64,000 nucleotides of DNA, from contig CAKJVC010000030.1 of NCBI GenBank assembly GCA_918026815.1, positions 806,001 to 870,000 of the forward strand, written 5' to 3'. A program made the position numbers and the translations under genes. Within the stretch, counting starts at the first letter, position 1; the number at the start of each line of letters is the position of its first letter. The notes beneath the pieces are model-generated. The model did not search any database and was not told the DNA's origin. It saw nothing but the letters and a program-made list of their open reading frames with translations. Below are positions 55,570-64,000 of this stretch, piece after piece. The stretch comes from Chalara sp. BL73 (Eukaryota; Ascomycota; Leotiomycetes; Helotiales).

Positions 55570-55641
55570 ACATCCGCCCATATCCTACCGACATCCATTG
55601 ACTACACGTGAAAAAGCAATACCAATTGGAGATCTGCAAAC

Positions 55642-57047
55642 ATGAGCGCAGTGGCCAGCCACCTGCTGGGCAAGTCCCAGGATGCCCCGAAGCCATTGGA
55701 TGTGCTGATGGTTGGCACCGGCGAGTACACAACTGGATTCGTTGGTGGCGGAGCTTCAGGCTCGGACAAGAAGGTGGGAGTGGTGGGACTGACTATGTTT
55801 GACTTGCGGAGAAGAGGAAAAGTTGGCAAGTTGTCGATGGTTGGAACATCGGGAGGGAAATACCCCGCGATCCGTACGCCCCTCCACCCTATGATGGACA
55901 GATAGATACTGACGATTATTAGGCGAACATTTGACAAAGAACATTACGCAAGTCTACAACAACCTAGATACTTCTTTCGAGTCCTATCCTGCCAACGATA
56001 CCACCGACCCCAATGCCTATAAAAAGGCAATTGATGCACTGGCACCGGGTTCCGCGATCACAATCTTTACTCCTGACACAACACATTACCCAATTGCACT
56101 TTATGCCATTGAGCGAAAAATCCACGTTCTGGTTACCAAGCCTGCCGTGAAGACACTGGAACACCACCAGAAACTTCTTGCAGCTGCAAAAGAACATGGC
56201 GTTTTTGTATTTGTTGAGCACCACAAGCGGTTTGATCCAGCTTACGCGGATGCCCGATACAAGGCGCAAAAGTTAGGAGATTTCAACTATTTCTATTCTT
56301 ACATGAGCCAACCAAAAAGTCAATTGGAGACCTTCAAAGCTTGGGCAGGCGTTGATTCCGATATTTCATACTACCTGAACAGCCATCACATCGATATCTG
56401 TGATTCCATGGTTTCCGAACGCGGATATACACCTGTCAAGGTCTCCGCTTCCGCGTCGAAAGGTGTTGCAGTTGGTCTGGGATGTGACCCCATTACCGAA
56501 GATACGATCACAGTAATGGTCCATTGGGCGCTGAAATCTGACCCTAGCAAGCAAGCTACAGGTGTAAGTTTCCCGGGCTAAATCTAGTATTTGACCTCGG
56601 AAAGCTAATAGAACGTAGGTCTATACGGCATCGTGGACTGCGCCGCAAAGAGCAGGCGTTCACTCGAACCAGTACTTTCACTACATGGCCTCCCAAGGCG
56701 AGATCCGTATCAACCAAGCTAAGCGTGGTTATGACGTTGCCGACGACTCTCTTCCCAACGGCTTGATGTGGTACAATCCATTCTACATGAAATACGCGCC
56801 AGATGAGGAGGGCAACTTTGCTGGCCAAGGTGGATATGGCTACGTTAGCTTCGAGAAGTTTGTCGATGCCTGCCGGCTGGTAAACGAAGGCGGAGTCGAG
56901 AAACTGGCAGAGCTAGACAAGAGAGGATTGCCCACGCTTAAGAATACTCTGGCCACGACAGCTATTCTGGAGGCTGGACGGAGAGCGTTGGATGAAAAGC
57001 GGGAGATACAGATCAAAGAGACCGATGGTGTATGGGAACTCATATAG
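55642..57047 (+). CDS. Gfo/Idh/MocA-family NAD(P)-dependent oxidoreductase
   Basis: Three exons (55642-55873, 55923-56563, 56619-57047) with introns of 49 and 55 nt encode 433 residues. The Rossmann start is [17 protein letters not shown]. The conserved EKP-type motif appears as TKPAVKT, with the Lys expected in the active site, followed by [17 protein letters not shown], a family hallmark. [18 protein letters not shown] supplies the conserved region with His and Asp. The C-terminal sheet domain contains [29 protein letters not shown]. The family oxidises or reduces sugars, inositols and similar polyols with a nicotinamide cofactor; the substrate here is unknown. It is divergent from the aldolase gene and may share its promoter. 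Confidence 0.9.
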
Positions 57048-57577
57048 GTTGTGAATATCTGAGGGTGTCTACAGTATGGAATTTTACTTTGATACACAAA
57101 AGACATTGTTGGAATGTGCAAGTCTCCGGTTGTATATATGCTTAATTGACCTACGTTGGTTCCTAGTGAAAGCTCTATGAAGAGAAACACTATCTGGGGC
57201 GATTGGCTCCTGATATCAGACTGCTAATTGGTAGGTTACCATTGCCACTTATATCTCTAGCGCCTCAGCATGTGTGGTGTATCAGACTCTCAAAATTCCA
57301 GGGTACAATACGTGTAATGGTATTTCTCACATGAAGATATTGCGGAATATCTTTGAATACACGGAACAAAGATAGCATTGATATATACCGGCAACCCCGC
57401 ATCTAGGCCGGATCCATGAGGAGGCATATTCAATTATACATTTCAGCAGAGTATTAATGACCGACGGTCTCCCAAAGCAGCAAGCCGTAACTGAGGAGAG
57501 TTTTCATCCCTGGTATCAAAAAAAAAGGAAATCCGCGCATCCGCACATCCGCCAAACCCCATCATCCATCTCACCTT
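57048..57577. other. Intergenic region between convergent genes
   Basis: 530 bp between the 3' ends of the oxidoreductase and the glutathione peroxidase genes. No gene or repeat is supported. Confidence 0.5.
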
Positions 57578-58408
57578 TCAAGCCTTCGCATCCGGCGCCG
57601 GCTTGCCGAGCTCCTCCAAAATCGGCTTCTCCAAGCTCTCAGGCTTGGTCGTGCTCGCCCACCGGCCCTTAACCTTGCCGTCGCGGCCGATGAGGAACTT
57701 TTCGAAGTTCCACTTGACGAGCTTGATGCCGAAGAGGCCGGGCTGCTCGGCCTTGAGCCACTTGTACAGCGGCTCTGCGTTGTCGCCGTTGACCTCGGTC
57801 TTCTTGAGGATGGGGAAGCTGACGCCGTAGTTGACCTGGCAGAACGACTGGATCTCCTCGTCCGTGCCGGCCTCCTGCGACCCGAACTGGTTGCACGGGA
57901 ACCCCAGGATCTCGAAGTCCGCGTGCTCCGCCTTCAGCTTCTTGTACAGCGCCTCGAGCCCCGCGTATTGTGGCGTGAACCCGCACTTCGAGGCCGTGTT
58001 CACGATGAGAACTACCTTTCCCTGGAACTCCGAGAGCTCCTTTGGCGCGCCGCTTTCTGTCAGGTGGTTAGCGGTGTGTTCGGTTTCGTGGTGGGGTGAT
58101 TGTGGTGTGGTGACGTACTGTCTAGGGGCTTGAAGTCGTAGAAGCTGGTTGCTGATGCCATTTTGAGGGATTGATGAAGATAGTGTTGATGAATTGGAGA
58201 GAAGGGTGATTTCTGCTGTGAAGAAGTGGTTATTAGTCAATGTCTGCAGAAGGAATCTTACTGCAGCTCCAACTCTGGAGTAAGCACCATGCGGGGTTCT
58301 ACTTGCACATACGAGGCTCAGTATTGGAACAGTTCTCTTTGTGCTGTAAAGAATCCGGCTGTTTGGGTGTTTGTATGCAATGCGTGGTATCCAGAGTGAA
58401 GCTCGCAT
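57578..58408 (-). CDS. Glutathione-peroxidase-like thiol peroxidase, with possible mitochondrial upstream start
   Basis: The core protein starts at ATG 58161 (MASATSFYDFKPLD), has a 62-nt intron (58057-58118) and is 173 residues. Cys39 in NTASKCGFT is the peroxidatic Cys, Gln71-Phe72 lies after FPCN, Trp130-Asn131 completes the site, and Cys87 in SFCQVNYG fits the resolving Cys of yeast Gpx3-type enzymes. It therefore probably uses thioredoxin and reduces H2O2 and lipid peroxides. A longer form is possible: an ATG at 58408 opens a frame to 58262, a 46-nt intron (58216-58261) follows, and the spliced frame runs directly into MASATS. The added 67 residues contain no Asp or Glu and many Arg/Lys, as expected for a mitochondrial presequence. 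GC-rich coding bias contrasts with AT-rich flanks. Confidence 0.93.
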   Translation of the reverse strand: MRASLWIPRIAYKHPNSRILYSTKRTVPILSLVCASRTPHGAYSRVGAAVRFLLQTLTNNHFFTAEITLLSNSSTLSSSIPQNGISNQLLRLQAPRQYVTTPQSPHHETEHTANHLTESGAPKELSEFQGKVVLIVNTASKCGFTPQYAGLEALYKKLKAEHADFEILGFPCNQFGSQEAGTDEEIQSFCQVNYGVSFPILKKTEVNGDNAEPLYKWLKAEQPGLFGIKLVKWNFEKFLIGRDGKVKGRWASTTKPESLEKPILEELGKPAPDAKA

Positions 58409-59130
58409 TAGCAAGAGGCGTGCCGTTTTTATACGAGCGGTAGTACAGTCTCAACCAGGAAGGTTTCGATTTGATATTATGAAGCAGACCTGGTCTGGAA
58501 GCCTCGGTCAAGGTTCGATTGGTGGGTCTGTTCACAAGTATTTGGAAGCGCTATGGATTTTGATCTGCAGCCAGAACAAAGATAGCTAAGTATTCTTTTA
58601 TTGCTACAATCGCAAGTTACGAGAGTTTGCAAACCAATTGATATCAATTCATGTTACATTCTCTCGATTTGAAAAGGTTGTTGAAGAGATGCTCTCTGTT
58701 GACATTCGCTCGGCTGACTAATGTAGACCGCGGGACGGGAGCCCAGTTTTCCGTCTTTCGGGTATTTCTGACTCGGGACATTTGAATGGGACACGGTGAA
58801 AGATGTACAATGGGTATAAGACACAAGTCATCGCAAGTGAGATCCAATCTGAGGAGCGCATACAGTACATGATCAGCCATTCCCAAAGCCTACGTACTGG
58901 CATCGGTGGTAATGTAGTAACTACCTAATTGCCGCTGCGAAAGGTACATACAAGATCTTGGAGCCCCCGGCGAAACTGGTCCCGGAATCAGGGGTAAGAT
59001 CTTTCCCACCGCTTTTGCTTCTCTGTTCTGCCGGAGTAGACCACCCCAGACGTCATTCCCCTACGTCTTTCCCATACAATATCTGCAACTTGTGTTGACG
59101 AGTCGAGCTTGCGTCCGCACCCTGAGTGCA
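58409..59130. other. Divergent promoter region, no gene seen
   Basis: About 720 bp between the peroxidase and the FAD oxidoreductase, which are transcribed away from each other. Short frames on both strands (58371-58903, 58988-59262) are not supported. Confidence 0.45.
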
Positions 59131-60411
59131 ATGGCAACAGAGCGTAACATAGTTGTAGTTGGTATTTATCGCCCTTTTGGCACACGAATCTTCATGAACT
59201 GACAATGTATGGAAGGAGGTGGGATCATTGGATCCACAACTGCATACTTCCTCACACGCCACCCATCATATAATCCTTCTCTCCACAAGATCACCATCTT
59301 AGAATCCGCTTCGATTGCAGCTGGTGCATCGGGTAAAGCAGGCGGTCTTCTCGCCCTCTGGGCATACCCAAGCTGTATTGTGCCATTAAGCTACAGGCTG
59401 CACAAGGAATTAGCAGAGGAGCACAATGGCGCAAAGAGATGGGGTTACCGGGCACTGAAGGTTTGCGCTTTGTCTGCGCATGGCCGCAACTATAACGAAG
59501 ATATCGGAGCAAAGGGTGGCAAGGGCGAGGAGTGGAATAAGCTCCCCAAAATTCAAGGAGCGACAGTGAAACCGAAGAAGAGCAAGAGGTCTCAAGTCCC
59601 AGCTGATCTGGACTGGTTTGATCAGGATACCATAGATGGTTATGATGAAATGGGAAACACCTCAAACACCGCACAGGTTCATCCATATCTGTTCACGACA
59701 TCGATGGTAGATCTGGCGGTAGAGGCTGGCGCAAAAGTAGTGCTGGGTCGCGTCACTGCCATTGATCATACAAAAGTAGATGGGGTGAAAAGCGTCACAT
59801 ATGAAGATAAAGAGACGAAGGGGAGCCAGACCATAAATGCGACAGACGTAGTCCTAGCAGCTGGCCCTTGGACAAGTCATGTGTGGCCTGATGCACCAAT
59901 TGCAAGTTCTAGAGCTCACAGCGTCGTGATCGAAGCGGAAGTTTCTCCTTATGCCATATTCTCCGATATCACGTTGCCAAAAGACTTCAAGGGGAAGAAG
60001 GGCTACAGACATGGCAATAGAGTCTCTCCAGAGCTGTATGCGCGACCTGACGGCTCAGTATATGCTTGTGGAGAGACAGATGATTTGATAGACCTTCCTC
60101 AGACAGCCGATCTGGTCCAAGTGGATGAGTCTCGATGTCAGGATGTCATCGACTACGTTGGATCCATTTCTGAACCCATGCGGAAGGGCAGAGTATTAGC
60201 GAAGCAAGCATGCTATCTTCCGTCTGTAGTCGGTGGCAATGGTCCCCTGATTGGCCAGACTGGGATTCCAGGTTTGTTCATAGCTACGGGCCATACCTGC
60301 TGGGGAATACAAAATAGCTGCGCAACTGGGAAATTGATCAGTGAGTTTGTGTTTGATGGAGAGGCAAAAAGCGCGCGGATTGGAAGTCTAGATCCACGAC
60401 ACGTTTTGTAG
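59131..60411 (+). CDS. FAD-dependent oxidoreductase, DAO fold, TDA3-like
   Basis: A 31-nt first exon (59131-59161) and a second exon (59216-60411), split by a 54-nt intron, encode 408 residues. The splice restores the dinucleotide-binding motif NIVVVGGGIIGSTTAYFL. ESASIAAGASGKAGGLLA then gives the Glu that binds the FAD ribose and the flavin loop. The C-terminal GLFIATGHTCWGIQNSCATGKLISEFVF completes the DAO-type FAD domain. Overall length and these segments resemble the yeast TDA3 group, linked to endosomal trafficking and of unknown substrate. The family commonly oxidises amines or amino acids, or acts as a dehydrogenase. No peroxisomal or secretory signal is visible. Confidence 0.88.
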
Positions 60412-60705
60412 ATAAAACAGTCACCAGCTATGACCTGATCTTCTATACTTTATTCCAAAGAAAATTCTGCACTGCGGCTTCAGGTCTTTAAATCCCAGAG
60501 ATGAGCCTGTGGTTTTTGTACTGTCAGTGCGTCTGGAAGAGATATCGCCCCGTGGGTGGCCTATTTCCCTTTGTGTAGTGATTCCCCTTTACATTCGAAA
60601 TCTGGTCCTATTTTCCGAATACTTTTCAATGTTTGACTAAGAACTCATATAGGCGAGAAACAAGTGTCGCCTCTTTCTTCAACTTCGAGTCTTGGCTCCT
60701 CTCCC

Positions 60706-63300
60706 ATGCCTGTTGAACCTCTGAAGTCATACGAGGCGACTTTGCACAATATAAATAGTCGCTCTTCACATAGATGCGTCTCATTCGTGATTAAAAGCCA
60801 AGTTGTTCTGGCCAATGTGGCGCAAAGAGCTGAACAACCAACACGGGACGAAATACAGCTTTTCTTGGCAAAGTTGCCAATAAGCTATATAGACGACTTT
60901 CTTCCTTTGGCGAACCTGACAGTTGAAACACAGGCTTACAGATTGTATTTAGAGATGTGTGCCTTCCAATATCACCCAGTCCATTCCGCAGAGGGTGAGA
61001 TCCGCTTGCTGAAACTCCGACCTGCCAAGAAGCTCGATGCTCCAATTATTTCTGAACTGTTTCCTGAGAGGTTGTCCCACAGTCCTAAGTTCGAGGCGCT
61101 CTCTTATACATGGGGCGCACCTGGCGATGGCCATAACATCACTCTAAATGGGACTCCCTTCTGGGTTTGGGAGAATGCGGAAGCAGCCTTACGCAGGTTG
61201 CGTCTCCCCTCAAAGGAGAGGGTTATTTGGATCGACGCTATATGTATCAATCAGCAAGACAACGCAGAAAAAGAAAAGCAATTATTGCTCATGCAGCAAA
61301 TTTATCAGCAAGCACAGCAGGTTTGTGTGTGGCTGGGTGAGCTCACAGATGGAGCTAGTTTAGGAATGAGAAAACTAAACAGCAGCTTCTTGAAAATACG
61401 CCTAGGATACTATATGGGCGACTTAACCAAGAAGCATGGCGAGGTTGTGGGTCCAACATTAGCTCAATTGAAGCACTATGCATCTGCTGCTGGATCTGTG
61501 GAAATCTCCCATAACAGTATGGAAGTAGAATGGGGGGAGATTAGGGAGCTACTTAGTCGGCCATGGTGGAGTCGTGTTTGGATTATGCAAGAAGCTGTAC
61601 TGGCGCAAAAGCTCATTTTAATGTGTGGTCCGGAGATAGCACATTGGGAGAGCATCCAGAACACTATAAAACGCTTGCCTGACGATGCTAATGCCATTGA
61701 AATGTTCGGCATAAACATTAATCCTCTAGATTCCGTATTGGATGATATGTATCGGACGATCAATCGTTTCCGTGAGAAACGGGCGGCCAATCAGTGGGAT
61801 GTTAGTATTTACGAACTAATGTATGACTTCCGGCGACTAGAGTGTGGTAATCCTCGAGACAGGATATATGGTTTTCTAGGTATCGCGCCAAGCGTAGTTC
61901 AACTGGGCATTTCACCTAACTATGGCAAATCCATCACCACGGCACAAATCTATACTAACTTCGCTCGGATGTTGATCCGAAGCACTGGGTGCCTAGAGAT
62001 ACTAAATTGTCGACGTGAATGGAAGGCAGTCGCGCCATTGATTCAGCCCGTACTTGCGTACAGTGTATTTGAACAGGCGAAGTATCATGATATATCTGCG
62101 CCACTCTCCGATGGACCAGGTATTGCTCCTCGAAAAGGATGGTCACGATTACCTCCCGGCTGGGAGAGAGTGAAGACTGGAAATTCTTGCTACTACTATG
62201 ATTGGAACACACGGACGACTCATCCAGCCAGTCCTTTGCAAAGTCAACCGCCAGCTCCCGTTAAGTATGTCGCAACTCGCCGTGTATGTCCAAGAGGATG
62301 GAAAAGAAGCCATGACAATGTTGGCAGGGTGCAGCTGACATTTGATACAAGCGCCATTAATCCTGATCCAGGACTGAAAAGGAAGCCAGTTGCGACAGGA
62401 GAAGAATTTGATCGCCTCCCTTCATGGGCCCCTAATTGGGCTGGTAAGACACACCGTGACCCGGAACCATTGCTCGATTGGTCTCAGACACTGCCACGAT
62501 ATTGGGCATCAGGAAGGACGCAAGCGCAATTCTTGAATGAAGATGATCCTCAAATTTTAGCAGTTCATGGCTTCATCTTTGATGAGATTGCTCAAGTTGG
62601 ATTACCTTGGCATCCAGAGAATGATATACCGCCTGTTTCTCGTAAGAATAATGATATCCTCAAACAATGGGAACAACTTGCCCTAGCTGAGTGTCCAAAA
62701 TGTCCATATGGTGGCATCGAAGGTCGGAAAAATGCTCTTTGGCGAACTCATATAGGCGACTACGCAAGCGCGGGTGCGGTCCCACCTTCCCATGAGCGGT
62801 ATCTTGAATGCTGGTACGATCGTATTGGCTGGGCCAACGACCTTCCATCTGTCGACGACTTGCTTCCGAAGGGCTTGTGGAAGAATGCTACTATTACAGT
62901 AGAGGCAAAGAGTGATTCCGTCTTCAGCAGTCACATTACTGATCTTGATACCTCTGAGGTCAGCTTGAATCCTTTCAAATTTGCGAAGACGATCGTCAAG
63001 CAGGTGATTGAGGAACCCAAGATATATGGGCAGTATCTTAAGAGAATACAGCGCGTTTGCGCTCATCGTATGCTTTTCGTAACGCGAAGAGGCTATATGG
63101 GTTTGGCGCCTTGGAATGCTCGTGTTGGAGATCTAGTAACTGTGTTGGATGGCGGAAAGACTCCTTTTTTGTTGCGTTTGCTCCCAGCTGGAGCTATTTA
63201 TTCCTTAGTTGGAGAGAGCTATGTACACGGGATTATGGGTGGAGAAGCTCTCAACTGGGAGCAAGCTGCAGTAAGCTCAAGATATTTCCAGCTTGCATGA
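60706..63300 (+). CDS. HET-domain (heterokaryon incompatibility) protein with embedded WW modules
   Basis: A single exon of 864 residues; the ATG at 60706 was chosen over an upstream in-frame GTG, and a stop lies before it. The HET domain shows its three blocks: FEALSYTWG (about 129-137), VIWIDAICINQQD (173-185) and RPWWSRVWIMQE (285-296), plus NPRDRIYGFLGIA. After it comes LPPGWERVKTGNSCYYYDWNTRTTHPASP (from about 482), split here only for description: both the GWE Trp side and the YYY-NTRTTHP side fit a WW domain, though the second Trp is replaced by His-Pro. A second unit at 528-556 (CPRGWKR, DNVGR, DP) looks like a degraded WW. LPSWAPNW is usual in HET proteins. HET domains trigger cell death on non-self contact; WW modules bind Pro-rich ligands. 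Confidence 0.9.
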   Translation: MPVEPLKSYEATLHNINSRSSHRCVSFVIKSQVVLANVAQRAEQPTRDEIQLFLAKLPISYIDDFLPLANLTVETQAYRLYLEMCAFQYHPVHSAEGEIRLLKLRPAKKLDAPIISELFPERLSHSPKFEALSYTWGAPGDGHNITLNGTPFWVWENAEAALRRLRLPSKERVIWIDAICINQQDNAEKEKQLLLMQQIYQQAQQVCVWLGELTDGASLGMRKLNSSFLKIRLGYYMGDLTKKHGEVVGPTLAQLKHYASAAGSVEISHNSMEVEWGEIRELLSRPWWSRVWIMQEAVLAQKLILMCGPEIAHWESIQNTIKRLPDDANAIEMFGININPLDSVLDDMYRTINRFREKRAANQWDVSIYELMYDFRRLECGNPRDRIYGFLGIAPSVVQLGISPNYGKSITTAQIYTNFARMLIRSTGCLEILNCRREWKAVAPLIQPVLAYSVFEQAKYHDISAPLSDGPGIAPRKGWSRLPPGWERVKTGNSCYYYDWNTRTTHPASPLQSQPPAPVKYVATRRVCPRGWKRSHDNVGRVQLTFDTSAINPDPGLKRKPVATGEEFDRLPSWAPNWAGKTHRDPEPLLDWSQTLPRYWASGRTQAQFLNEDDPQILAVHGFIFDEIAQVGLPWHPENDIPPVSRKNNDILKQWEQLALAECPKCPYGGIEGRKNALWRTHIGDYASAGAVPPSHERYLECWYDRIGWANDLPSVDDLLPKGLWKNATITVEAKSDSVFSSHITDLDTSEVSLNPFKFAKTIVKQVIEEPKIYGQYLKRIQRVCAHRMLFVTRRGYMGLAPWNARVGDLVTVLDGGKTPFLLRLLPAGAIYSLVGESYVHGIMGGEALNWEQAAVSSRYFQLA

Positions 63301-63880
63301 AAGGCGCGGCAATTTTGGGGTGTCAAAGTCAAAGATTAGATATAAATGTAACTGTACAATCAAGAGCGGTTGATGTCGAATAAGGATATCGAGCGAATTC
63401 CCGCCAAAGTCTACAATGCAGGCGGACTAAAAGGTGAAAGAAATTATATGATTTCTAGCTGGCATTAAGGAATAGCTCATATAGAGCGCGTGGGAAAGAA
63501 GGACAAACCTTCGACGGTTAGCTGAAATTGTATGGCTCTAAGCATAAACATGGTCAGTACAGAGTAGTTCAACTCTGTATCTGTGGCTGTTCTTTCAGTC
63601 ATTGACCGGAAGTTCTCTTGTTCATCAAGAATTTACACCTTCAAAAATGATACCAGGCCCTCAGCATTTAAATACGAAAGTGTCTAAATTATATGTACCT
63701 AATCTCGTGCGTTATTGAATGGATGTAGCGCGGCTTCTTCCCTCGGAAGTCTTAGCCCGCTTTTCCTAACAAATAAAAGCATCCATAGATAGATATCTTA
63801 AGCGGATTTCTTTCTCTGAAATACCCTTCGTCGTTTCTATGAGCTATTTCTAGTTTAGAGTCCTGATTTCCAGTTTAGAA
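63301..63880. other. Intergenic region between convergent genes
   Basis: 580 bp between the HET gene stop and the stop of the gene at the window edge. No supported gene or repeat. Confidence 0.5.
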
Positions 63881-64000
63881 TTACATGTTCCCAAATCCAA
63901 GATAGCCATCCATGTTCATTTCGAATTCGAAGCTTGGTAACTTGTCCTCTAAAGGCTTGAGGCCATCTTCCTGCAACTTGAGGGCCACGGTATCCACATC
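63881..64000 (-). CDS. C-terminal end of an unidentified gene, cut by the window edge
   Basis: A minus-strand frame is open from the window edge to TAA at 63881-63883 and gives 39 residues: a helix-like VDTVALKLQEDGLKPLEDKL followed by an aromatic/Met-rich end, MDGYLGFGNM. Codon use and the clean stop look genuine, but the piece is too short to name the family. The start lies beyond 64000. Confidence 0.6.
   Translation of the reverse strand, partial: DVDTVALKLQEDGLKPLEDKLPSFEFEMNMDGYLGFGNM

Larger units (their letters stand above)
54090..55641. promoter_or_regulatory. Divergent promoter region with low-complexity tracts
   Basis: About 1.55 kb separates the divergently transcribed aldolase and Gfo/Idh/MocA genes, so both promoters lie here. 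It holds an (AT)n tract (54269-54290), a long purine tract on the plus strand (54936-55020), four copies of the 7-mer TATCCYG (55179-55206) and a (CA)n tract (55549-55569) close to the Gfo/Idh start. No coding frame here is supported. Shared control of the two genes is possible. Confidence 0.5.

Noticed and set aside
57669..57986. Arg/Gly-rich frame inside the peroxidase gene
   Set aside because: It is an out-of-frame reading of the GC-rich coding exon; the peroxidase frame has all catalytic residues.
60664..60705. Upstream GTG start for the HET protein
   Set aside because: Fungal genes start with ATG; the first ATG of the frame is at 60706.
1..64000. tRNA, rRNA and CRISPR features
   Set aside because: I scanned by eye for B-box-like GGTTCRANNCC strings in both orientations and for regularly spaced repeats. 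The few GGTTCGA strings found (for example near 31338, 49873 and 58512) lack the rest of a tRNA, and no spacer array exists. A dedicated scan could still find something.

Overview
This window comes from the nuclear genome of a filamentous ascomycete (Pezizomycotina; the gene content fits a leotiomycete, but that rank is an inference). The genes are split by short spliceosomal introns, mostly 46-95 nt, with GTRNGT-like donors, CTRAY-like branch sites and YAG acceptors. The families are typical of moulds: a NACHT-ankyrin NLR, a HET-domain protein, a Zn2Cys6 regulator, MFS exporters, secreted Ser/Thr- or Cys-rich proteins and a berberine-bridge-type oxidase. I rebuilt the exon structures by hand. 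Every spliced model below closes to a whole number of codons, which is the main internal check on them.

Layout. 1-7.9 kb: the 3' end of a short-chain dehydrogenase, a decayed coiled-coil gene, a 1248-aa NLR with ten near-identical ankyrin repeats and a ZZ finger, and a Tc1/mariner relic. 9.8-18 kb: a 799-aa secreted modular protein, a small zinc-finger protein and an ATR1-like MFS exporter. 20-28.6 kb: ribosomal protein uL1, a small secreted Cys-rich protein, a Nudix hydrolase, a Myb/SANT-like protein and a 14-3-3-like protein. 31.7-45.9 kb: a small Cys/His protein, a fungal transcription-factor-like protein, an MFS gene interrupted by a Mutator-like MITE, a DHA2 exporter and a Zn2Cys6 activator. 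47.7-48.7 kb: a secreted protein joining Cys-rich modules to an M15/VldE-like domain. 50.5-60.4 kb: a possible metabolic block with a bicovalent flavin oxidase, a DapA-type aldolase, a Gfo/Idh/MocA oxidoreductase, a glutathione peroxidase and a TDA3-like FAD oxidoreductase. 60.7-63.3 kb: a HET-domain protein carrying WW modules. The window ends in the C-terminus of another gene.

How the parts may fit together. The NLR and the HET-WW protein are candidate non-self-recognition genes. In the 50-60 kb block, two flavoenzymes are likely to make H2O2, and the peroxidase among them can remove it; the aldolase and the dehydrogenase would handle an oxidised sugar or hydroxy-acid. In the 33-46 kb block, two regulators sit beside two exporters without any visible biosynthetic enzyme. 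The most notable sequence-level signals are: the 835-bp MITE whose removal, with one 9-bp target copy, restores the host reading frame exactly; the HET protein with one good and one degraded WW domain; a defensin-like cysteine pattern at the end of a protein with Kex2-type sites; and a spliced upstream start that would give the peroxidase an acid-free, mitochondrial-type presequence.
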